Positions 47,760 through 55,127 of a stretch of DNA of 64,000 nt are shown piece after piece. The DNA is from Saprospirales bacterium (GTDB lineage Bacteria > Bacteroidota > Bacteroidia > Chitinophagales > JADIYW01): contig JADJSS010000020.1 in NCBI GenBank assembly GCA_016711605.1, positions 1 through 64,000 on the forward strand, in the 5' to 3' direction. Below the pieces are notes generated by a model. It did not search any database and was not told the origin of the DNA. It saw only the letters and a list, made by a program, of their open reading frames with translations. Each line of letters starts with the position of its first letter. The stretch's first letter is position 1. The position numbers and the translations under genes are program-made.

Positions 47760-49181
47760 TTAACATAATTGAAATTCTGGCAATGATAAAATATTGATGA
47801 ATGATTTTTTAATCGTTGAATCTTTGCTTGAATTATCTGCATTTGATTTTATAATTTTAATAGTTGAAACGTCTGTTTTCTTTGCTAATAAAAGCGATGT
47901 CATTTCATTTTCAACTGCATCAAATTTTGTAAAATAATTGATGATTGAAGTCCAATCAGTTTGTGCATTTAATTTTTTAGCTGCTATTTTTTTTATATAG
48001 CTTTCCGTCATCATTAGTTGCATTTCCTGTTTCGATTCTGGTGTAATTTCTTTTGGCTCAACAGATACTTCTTTATCAAAATAAATTATTTGTGGCAATT
48101 GCATTCTAAATAATAATGATGAACTATCAATCCAGCTTCTGCCGCCGTTCCAGCCAGCAACATTTGGTGGATTGAGCAATATTTGTCCAAGTGTGCGTTG
48201 TATAAAAAGTGTACTTTCATTATCTTTAAAAGTAGTTGGAATAACACGAAACATACCTGCTAATAATTCAATTGGTGATTTAATTTTTGCACCAATATTT
48301 TTCTCATCATAAAACCAATCTGAAGAAAAGATAGTGGTCATCAAACTTTTAATATCGTAATTCGACGAGTAAAAATTATCAGCTAGTTCTTTTATTTTTT
48401 CTTCATCAATAATATCGTTTACAAAAAATTTATAAATCTTCTTTGTTATAAAATACGCACATTCTTTTTTTGCTAAAATGATTTGCAGAATATCTTCACC
48501 AGAAAAATCACCTGTTTTTCCCTGAAAAGTTTTTGCATCAAAATCGTGTTGTTGTTTTCTGAATTTGAATTCACCAGTTTTATCAAATGCAAAACCTGTA
48601 AAGGCACGTGCTGCTTCTTTCACATCATGTTCCGTATAATTTCCACGACCCAATGTAAACAATTCCATTACTTCACGCGCAAAGTTTTCATTTGGATGAT
48701 CTTTTTTATTTTGCTGATTATTTAAATATTGCAACATGGCTGGTGTTTTAGAAATTTCATTCAACATCGTAGCAAAATTTCCAAGTGCATGTTTACGAAT
48801 GATATCTAAATATTGCTGATCAAAATATGGATTTGTAGAACGACAAGCAAAATGTCCATGCCAGAACAACGCCATTTTTTCATTTAATTGCGTTGGTGAA
48901 TGTATCATTTCATTCAACCATAAATTATTTAATTCAAACACATTTGCTTTCAATAATTTCTTTAAATCTTTCTTTTCTTCTTTTGGTAGATTTTTAATTT
49001 TCTCTTTTGCTGCGTCAACTTCTTCTTTTGTAATAGTGTACAAATAGGTATATTTTATTGGTGTTTTCAGCAAATCAACAATGCTCTTTTTAAGATCAGT
49101 TTTTGTTTGCCAATCGTTCAACGTTAAACCAAAAGCAGCACGATTGTATAAGTGTTTTATTTTATCTTTTTCGGTAAGCAT
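47760..49181 (-). CDS. DUF1800 domain protein
   Basis: A 473-residue DUF1800 protein. Conserved opening KIKHLYNRAAFGLTLNDW, then MALFWHGHFACRST, QYLDIIRKHALGNFATML, PNENFAREVMELFTLGRGNY and NVAGWNGGRSWIDSSSL. There is no signal peptide at this start, which is usual in many copies or may mean a missed upstream exon-like start; the upstream bases are AT homopolymers. It is the first gene of the DUF1800-DUF1501 pair. Confidence 0.9.
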   Translation of the reverse strand: MLTEKDKIKHLYNRAAFGLTLNDWQTKTDLKKSIVDLLKTPIKYTYLYTITKEEVDAAKEKIKNLPKEEKKDLKKLLKANVFELNNLWLNEMIHSPTQLNEKMALFWHGHFACRSTNPYFDQQYLDIIRKHALGNFATMLNEISKTPAMLQYLNNQQNKKDHPNENFAREVMELFTLGRGNYTEHDVKEAARAFTGFAFDKTGEFKFRKQQHDFDAKTFQGKTGDFSGEDILQIILAKKECAYFITKKIYKFFVNDIIDEEKIKELADNFYSSNYDIKSLMTTIFSSDWFYDEKNIGAKIKSPIELLAGMFRVIPTTFKDNESTLFIQRTLGQILLNPPNVAGWNGGRSWIDSSSLLFRMQLPQIIYFDKEVSVEPKEITPESKQEMQLMMTESYIKKIAAKKLNAQTDWTSIINYFTKFDAVENEMTSLLLAKKTDVSTIKIIKSNADNSSKDSTIKKSFINILSLPEFQLC

Positions 49182-49362
<181 letters not shown>

Positions 49363-49821
49363 TTACATGTCATCGTCTTCGTCAACTTTTGGTTTCTTTG
49401 AATTATTGAAATTTGCTTTTTTAAATTCTGCTTTTTGTTTGCGCCAAACTTGCCAAGTTGTTTTTTGTTCAGCAGTTAATTCATCTTCAATTGCTGCTCT
49501 TCTGGTTTTTTGCAACGCTTTTGTTTGTTGTTTATACGTTGCTTTATTTGCGGCAACGGTATCTGCTTTTGCTGCACTACGTATGGCATCACGCTTCGAA
49601 TAAAAATCTTTATTAATGAACATGATTTTTTCGTATTGTGTAGTTGTTAACGACAATACTTTTTGCAACGTATCAGTAAAATCCTTTGCACGTGTGTCTG
49701 TTTCTGTTGAACTGCTTTTAAATGATTTACCTTTATGTTTATTATCTGATTTTGCATTAACAGTTGATATTGCAAATACGGATAAAATGATGGCAAAAAA
49801 GAGAAATTTGTAATTTATCAT
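49363..49821 (-). CDS. Spy/LTXXQ-like exported protein A
   Basis: A 152-residue exported small protein: signal peptide of about 23 residues (MINYKFLFFAIILSVFAIS), then a charged helical protein with LSLTTTQYEKIMFINKDFYS, DTVAANKATYKQQTKALQKT and LTAEQKTTWQVWRKQK. The two LT-x-x-Q type motifs and helical make-up suggest a Spy/CpxP-like periplasmic protein. A charged tail follows (KPKVDEDDDM). It lies next to a homologous gene at 49909, about 87 bases away. Confidence 0.72.
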   Translation of the reverse strand: MINYKFLFFAIILSVFAISTVNAKSDNKHKGKSFKSSSTETDTRAKDFTDTLQKVLSLTTTQYEKIMFINKDFYSKRDAIRSAAKADTVAANKATYKQQTKALQKTRRAAIEDELTAEQKTTWQVWRKQKAEFKKANFNNSKKPKVDEDDDM

Positions 49822-49908
49822 TTATATTTTTTTTGAAGTTAGAAATATGATTTGAGCTAAAATATAAAAGCCGTATCTTTTTGTAATACGACTTTATAAT
49901 AGTTAAAT

Positions 49909-50355
49909 TTATTGAGGTTCACTCGCATCAATATCGTCTTCAGAAGGTTTTACTTTATTACCTTTTGTATTTTTAACATGCAATTTTCTCCAAGCTTTCC
50001 ATGCATCTTTTTGAGCAGTTGTTAAAATGGCATTGATCGCTTTTTTTCTAGTTTGATAAGCAGTTTTGATTTGTTCTTTGTAAACAGAAGCATTTGCAGC
50101 AATAGTATCAGTTTTCATTGATTTCATTGTAGCTTCTTTTGTTTTGAAAAACTCAACATTTATTGGAATTACTTTTGCATACTGAATATCAGACAAACCT
50201 AATCTTGCTTTTAAAGTATCAGCATTTCTGGTAGCTTTTTGTTCAATTGTTAACTTTGGTGTTTTTGGTTTTGCTACTTTGTTTTTTTGTGCAAATAAGT
50301 TAGTAGCAAAAAATACAATGCTCGCTACTAATAATAATTGAATGTGTTTTTTCAT
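49909..50355 (-). CDS. Spy/LTXXQ-like exported protein B (paralogue)
   Basis: A 148-residue exported protein with a clear signal peptide (MKKHIQLLLVASIVFFATNL, cleaved near FAQ). Same layout as the neighbour: LGLSDIQYAKVIPINVEFF, TIAANASVYKEQIKTAYQT, LTTAQKDAWKAWRKLH, and an acidic tail. The order of the motifs is the same as in the gene at 49363, so the two are tandem duplicates that have diverged. Probably a periplasmic stress or chaperone-like pair; inference. Confidence 0.72.
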   Translation of the reverse strand: MKKHIQLLLVASIVFFATNLFAQKNKVAKPKTPKLTIEQKATRNADTLKARLGLSDIQYAKVIPINVEFFKTKEATMKSMKTDTIAANASVYKEQIKTAYQTRKKAINAILTTAQKDAWKAWRKLHVKNTKGNKVKPSEDDIDASEPQ

Positions 50356-50441
50356 TTTTTTAAAATTTATTTTATTTATAAAGTTAGATGAAAATTTTGT
50401 GCCAAGGTTTATTTATCGAATGATAAAACTTTGTTAAAAAA

Positions 50442-50801
50442 TTAGAATTGTCCTGTTGATAGCATAACCAACGTGCAGGCTTCTATTGGTTGAATATTAT
50501 TATCAAAACAAAGCTGTTCCAGTTCTGCATTTTCTGTTCCAGGATTAAAAATAACGCGCTTCGGTTTTAGCGAAAAAATATAGTTGTAATATTCTTTTTG
50601 TCGTTGTGGATTTACGTAAAGTGTAACGGTATCAATATTTTCATAAACTTTCCAATCAGTTTCAATTGTTGTATTATCAATGATTGCATGCTCAAATCCA
50701 AGCGCAATAACATCGTGTCCATATTTGTGCAACATGCGCACTGCACGATTGCTGTATCGATCTGTTTTTGCACTTGCACCAATTACTACTGTTTTCTTCA
50801 T
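50442..50801 (-). CDS. CoA-binding domain protein (YccU-like)
   Basis: A 119-residue single Rossmann-like domain of the CoA_binding_2 family: VVIGASAKTDRYSNRAVRML, DVIALGFEH, TLYVNPQRQ, and RVIFNPGTEN, with a final EACTLVMLSTGQF. Such proteins bind CoA or a nucleotide, with no known reaction. It is a single gene with a nonamer repeat directly upstream of the start. Confidence 0.85.
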   Translation of the reverse strand: MKKTVVIGASAKTDRYSNRAVRMLHKYGHDVIALGFEHAIIDNTTIETDWKVYENIDTVTLYVNPQRQKEYYNYIFSLKPKRVIFNPGTENAELEQLCFDNNIQPIEACTLVMLSTGQF

Positions 50802-50836
50802 CGCTGATTTAATTGATTAAAATGATTTTGAATCAT
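50802..50836 (-). repeat. Nonamer repeats directly upstream of the CoA-binding gene
   Basis: On the minus strand AATCATTTT, AATCAATTA and AATCAGCG end exactly at the ATG. This is the cleanest copy of the family. Confidence 0.6.
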
Positions 50837-50880
50837 CACTACTTTATAACATTAACACTTATAAAATACTCAAATTTTTA

Positions 50881-51043
50881 AACCACTTAAGGCACATAAG
50901 TTCCGAAGCTTCGGAACAAAGAAAAATTTAAAGGTAATTATCAAAGATAGTTCCGAAACTTCGGAAGATAGCTAAGATTTCTTGTTATCTAAATTTTTGT
51001 ATCTTCTATTATAACTTCAGTTTCTTGAGTGCCTTAAGTGGTT
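50881..51043. repeat. 163-bp inverted-repeat element, MITE-like
   Basis: Perfect 15-bp terminal inverted repeats AACCACTTAAGGCAC (50881-50895) and GTGCCTTAAGTGGTT (51029-51043). Inside lie a perfect 18-bp palindrome GTTCCGAAGCTTCGGAAC (50900-50917) and a near-copy of it (50950-50967). It has no coding capacity. A target-site duplication was not evident. Confidence 0.6.
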
Positions 51044-51078
51044 ATTTTTTTATTTAATTTATAGTTGCAATGTCTGCT

Positions 51079-52897
51079 TTATTCTAAATTTAATTCTAAT
51101 TTTTTAATTAATTCCAAAACTGCTGGATTTACATCAATCATTTCTTTCAATCTATCTTTTGGAGTTTTATAGTTTTTTGTCAAATCTTCTTTTTTATCTA
51201 ATTTAAAAATTAAAGAAATTGAAGGTGATGTTGTTTTTTTAATAAAAAAACTGGTGATTTCCATCTTATGCAATTGTAACATTTGCAAAGAAATATTATT
51301 GGATTCAACAAAAGTAATTTCATCATCAATAAGCTGTGGTTGCTGACGTTCAGCAACACTCAAAAATGCATTTTGTAATTTTTCTCTATCTGTATTTATA
51401 AATTCATTCCATAAAACTGCTAAAGATTCAGCAGTTAAAACAATCTTTGTTTCTTTGTTTTCAACAACCACTTCCTGATGAATATCTTTCAACATATTTC
51501 CAATAGAAGAAGATTTTGGAAGTTCGCGCTTTGGTTTAGGTGTCGTTAGTCGTGAGTCGTGAGTCGTGAGTATTTTTTCTTCAACAATAACTTCGTGAAT
51601 AATTGCTTTTTCAGATTCTTGCGTGGAAACAGTAGTATTTATTGTCGGTTTCGCAACTTCAACAGTTTTTATTTCAGAAAAAAACAAATCTTCATCAGCT
51701 AATTGAATACCATACTTTTGCTGGTCTTTTTTTTCTTTATAAAATTGAAGTAGTGCTTTTAGTTTTTTTTTCACCAAGCAAAATAGAAAGCGTGTTTTCT
51801 ATTTGTGTGTTTAAGAAACAGATTTTCAACAACGCCAATTCAACCAACAAGCGTTTGTTTTTTGCCGTTTTATATTCGATGTCGCATTTATTGATGGCAG
51901 TTAAAGCATTCAATAAAAAAGTATCATTCACCAAGTTTGCCTGCTGAAAATATTTATCTTTTATATCATCGGCTGCTTCTAATAAATGTGTTGTTTTTTC
52001 GTCTTTACAAATCAATAAATTACGGAAATGTTCAGCCATTCCAACTAAAAACATTTCACCATCAAAACCATTGTTTACAATTTCGTTGTATGCATTCAAC
52101 ACAGCAGCCGAATCTTCCGTCATAAAATATTCTGTTATTTTGAAATAATACTCAAAATCCAAAATATTTAAATTGGTGATTACATCTTGATACGTAACTT
52201 TTTTTCCAGCGTAGCTCACAATTTTATCAAACAGCGACAACGCATCACGCAAACCACCATCGGCTTTTTGTGCAATCACATGCAACGCTGACGGTTCAGC
52301 AACCACACCTTCACTTTCGCAAATTTTTTGCAATTGTTTTACAATGTCTTTATCAGAAATTCTTCTAAAATCAAAAATCTGGCAACGCGATAAAATCGTT
52401 GGAATAATTTTATGTTTTTCTGTAGTTGCTAAAATAAAAATAGCATAGCTTGGTGGTTCTTCCAACGTTTTCAAAAATGCATTAAACGCACCTGAAGACA
52501 ACATGTGAACCTCATCAATGATATACACTTTGTATTTTCCGCTTTGTGGAGCAAAACGCACTTGGTCAACCAATGTACGAATATCATCAACACTATTATT
52601 AGATGCTGCATCTAACTCAAAAATATTAAACGATGCATTTTGATTGAACGAAACGCAAGAATTGCATTCGTTGCACGGCTCAAAATCGGCACTTGGATTT
52701 TCGCAGTTGATGGCTTTTGCCAAAATACGCGCGCAGGTGGTTTTACCAACACCACGTGGTCCGCAAAATAAGAACGATTGCGCCAATTTACCAGTGGACA
52801 ATGCTTTTTTCAGCGTATCAGACACTTGTTCCTGACCGACTACATCCAAAAATTTGGATGGACGATATTTACGAGCCGAAACGATGAAATTTTCCAT
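51079..52897 (-). CDS. dnaX: DNA polymerase III subunit gamma/tau, frame shift at an A9 run
   Basis: Clamp-loader ATPase subunit. The first frame (52897-51737) gives 386 residues: Walker A CGPRGVGKTT, zinc-binding Cys set in CENPSADFEPCNECNSC, Walker B VYIIDEVHML, sensor 1 ILATTEKHK and domain III. It then meets a run of nine A (minus strand; 51763-51771) at about codon 375 and stops 11 codons later. The other frame continues without a stop to 51079, giving a tau-like tail of about 228 residues. A +1 shift (or eight A) joins the two into about 603 residues. The break is at the domain III/IV border. Elsewhere homopolymer errors are common in this window, so programmed slippage and a false base are both open. 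TACCTTTG ends 7 bases before the ATG. Confidence 0.9.
51542..51569. repeat. Heptad repeats inside the dnaX tail
   Basis: GTCGTTA then three GTCGTGA units on the plus strand. They are translated on the minus strand into part of LTTHDSRLTTPK; three heptads equal 21 bases, so the frame is kept. Confidence 0.7.
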
Positions 52898-52904
52898 TGC
52901 GTTG

Positions 52905-52912
52905 CAAAGGTA
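52905..52912 (-). promoter_or_regulatory. -7 promoter element close to dnaX
   Basis: Minus strand TACCTTTG, exact TAnnTTTG, then 7 bases and the dnaX ATG. Confidence 0.5.
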
Positions 52913-53020
52913 ACAAAACCATCAAGGTTTTAAAAATGTTGATTTGTTTAGTTTTGAACAAAAGTTTTGGTTGTTGATTTGTCTGAACTGTGGTTGGTGT
53001 GATTCTTATGATTTAAATAT

Positions 53021-53921
53021 CTAATTTCTCACCATTCTACTGGTATCTAATTTGGAATTATTTAACATCCAAAATTCTTCTGAAGTCTTTAAGAAAACTT
53101 CTGTTTCGTATCTATTTTCTTTAATATTCTTAGAGCGCTTGTCTTTATATGATGTTTTTCTTTTAAGTTGATTGTTTTTATCTGTATATTTCAACCATTT
53201 TTCATTATTAAAGATTATTGAATATTTTTTATTTTCTCCAACTCTTCTATAGTATGCTATTACACGAATACTATCATCAATATAACCACTATATTCATTA
53301 TTTATTCTAAACACATTGCAACATTGATTAATTTCTATGTTCATTTTTTCATCAGTAGAAAATAATTTCACCAAGTCTTCAAAATAATCAATATTAGTAC
53401 TATCTATTTCTTTTTGGCAATGGATAAGAGATAAATGTATCTTTTTTTATAAAATAATCAGGCCAACATACAGTATCCATTCCAATATTGCATGACAGTA
53501 TAAATGGACTCATAACTAAATTAATATTATGAGGCTTGATGTCTTTTAACTTGTCAATAAAATTAATTTTAAAACTCTTTATTAATTTTCTTTTTTCATC
53601 TTGACTTAATTCAAAATATTTCTTTGGATAATCATCTATTAGATTTGCGAGTATAAGATCTATTTCTGCTTTTTCATCTATTTGCCCGATTCTAAATGCA
53701 AACCTTTCACCTGTTTTTGGAATCTTAATATGAACCCAATCTGGATAATAATCATTTGCATCTTCGTAATAATTTGGGTTACCTATCAAAAAATCATCAA
53801 CTATACTTGTTATTTCCTCTTTTGTATAATCCATGTAGAAAGATTCTATATGTCCATGTGTTCCACAACTAGTCAATATTATAGAAAATAGTACAATTAT
53901 AATTTTCAATAAATGTCTCAT
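53021..53921 (-). pseudogene. lipoprotein of unknown function, frameshifted
   Basis: A lipoprotein of about 300 residues with lipobox ILTSC (start MRHLLKIIIVLFSIILTSCG). The first frame ends at 53400; the second starts within it. At about 53420 an A5 run (minus strand CCAAAAAGAAATAG) breaks the frame; with four A it reads on as PKEIDSTNIDYFEDLVKLF and continues to 53021. No family was recognised. Five Cys are spread in the mature part. The start at 53921 has the better signal sequence than the frame's first ATG at 53933. Confidence 0.65.
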
Positions 53922-54028
53922 TTGAAATATCAAGATTTGCTTATTATTTTCAATTCATTCAAATATAGTTTTCTATTCACAAATATCCAAGCCAAGTATT
54001 AGACAAAACATAAAGTCATGTATGTTTT

Positions 54029-54116
54029 GCGCCGTAGGTGCAATATGTTTGTAACCAAAATGAGATGAAGCCAAGCATGCCGTAGTTATGCAACATTAGT
54101 TCCGCACCTACGGCGC
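54029..54116. repeat. 13-bp inverted repeat, GC-rich
   Basis: GCGCCGTAGGTGC (54029-54041) and GCACCTACGGCGC (54104-54116), exact inverse complements with a 62-base loop. It is GC-rich in an AT-rich setting. Confidence 0.7.
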
Positions 54117-54240
54117 TGTATTTTTGTGTGTTACTTTTTTTTACAAACAGGTTGCTCAGATGGGGAAATTACAGATTTGCCACAATTCCCACTTTTACTC
54201 TAAATATTAATACAAATTCCCACTTTAATCTAAAATTCAC

Positions 54241-54377
54241 TAAAATTTTATGTGATTGGCTTAAAACTTTAGATACGCAACCTAAAATTTTACGTTATAT
54301 AGGTTAAAATTTTAGGTAACAAAGCTAAAACTTTAGGAATAACACCTAAAATTTTAAGTTCACCACCTAAAGTTTTA
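54241..54377. promoter_or_regulatory. Array of seven TAAAANTTTA boxes at 21-bp period
   Basis: Seven copies of a palindromic 10-mer begin at 54241, 54262, 54283, 54305, 54326, 54347 and 54368; all gaps are 21 bases except one of 22. Sequence is TAAAATTTTA, TAAAACTTTA or TAAAGTTTTA. Most copies are extended on the left by CC or GC and on the right by G. The array ends 116 bases before the ATG of the orphan gene at 54494. The spacing equals two DNA turns, so all boxes face one side of the helix. It may be an operator array or a curved A-tract region; which of these is unknown. Confidence 0.75.
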
Positions 54378-54493
54378 AAGTAAATATTGGTAGTTTATAT
54401 TTATTAACTAAAACGGATATTTATTTTAGATAATTTAACTATTTATAGTTGATTATATTAACTATGTTTAATACTAATAAAAATTAAAATAGT

Positions 54494-54982
54494 ATGCCAG
54501 TAACAAATTTAGGTAGACTGCACCTTACAGCAGCACAAAAAACAGCTATCGATGCTGCATTAACAACCATTGAAACTCAGATTTTAGCGGTTACCATAAA
54601 CCTGAACGCAGAAGAACGCAATAAGTTTGGGAGCGTAAATGAAGCCAATAAGCTGTTTGTTAATAAAGACCGTGAGTATTACCAAACGCAGCCAACCTTA
54701 GCAAGCCCTGATGTGGATTGGGTAGAGTTTGAAGCAGATTATCAAGACAGAATATTTGCAGATACACGATTGGACAGAATTGCAACGATAACACGCATGT
54801 TTAGCGATTTTAAAATTGTACATGATTTTGATAACTTTCAAGATGGTTTGGATGATTATAGATATAGCAAATATAAAGCAAGCACTAAAGCACCAGGTTT
54901 TTCAGAAAAAGTAGAAGAGTTAAAACAGTTTTTTCCAAATACCAATGGTGGTGGTAGTGGCGATGGAACCAGTGCTGAATAA
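54494..54982 (+). CDS. orphan soluble protein of unknown function
   Basis: A 162-residue protein without signal peptide or membrane helix. The N-terminal half is helical (LTAAQKTAIDAALTTIETQI, ITRMFSDFKIVHDFDNFQDG); the C-terminus is a glycine/serine-rich linker (NTNGGGSGDGTSAE). YRYSKYKAS and PGFSEKVEELKQFFP are further landmarks. I could not assign it to a family. Base composition is less AT-rich than that of nearby spacers, and it is a single gene behind the 21-bp box array. TATGTTTA, one change from the -7 consensus, lies about 34 bases before the ATG. Confidence 0.7.
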   Translation: MPVTNLGRLHLTAAQKTAIDAALTTIETQILAVTINLNAEERNKFGSVNEANKLFVNKDREYYQTQPTLASPDVDWVEFEADYQDRIFADTRLDRIATITRMFSDFKIVHDFDNFQDGLDDYRYSKYKASTKAPGFSEKVEELKQFFPNTNGGGSGDGTSAE

Positions 54983-55088
54983 CTAAAGCTCATCCGATTC
55001 CGACTTTAAACGGAACAATCTCCTTTAGAAGTAAGTCAAACAACTCGACAGACATGGCAAAAAAGCGAAGCGCTTCAGCGATGCCTTC

Positions 55089-55113
55089 TTTCCAAAGTTT
55101 TAAACTTTGGAAA
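55089..55113. other. Palindromic hairpin between the orphan gene and the acyl-CoA dehydrogenase
   Basis: TTTCCAAAGTTT / TAAACTTTGGAAA, a 25-base palindrome. No T run follows on either strand, so it is not a classical terminator, but it lies 15 bases past the acyl-CoA dehydrogenase stop on the minus strand. Confidence 0.4.
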
Positions 55114-55127
55114 AGATAAAGCTGTTC

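Larger units (their letters stand above)
53934..54493. other. 560-bp gene-free region with two repeat structures
   Basis: No coding frame here could be supported. It holds the inverted repeat at 54029-54116 and the box array at 54241-54377 (listed separately), joined by AT-rich sequence with two CAAATTCCC/CAATTCCCAC direct repeats (about 54181-54225). Confidence 0.6.

Noticed and set aside
54241..54377. The 21-bp periodic array as a CRISPR array
   Set aside because: Repeats are only 10-14 bases, spacers are about 7-11 bases and of similar composition, and no cas gene is present in the window.
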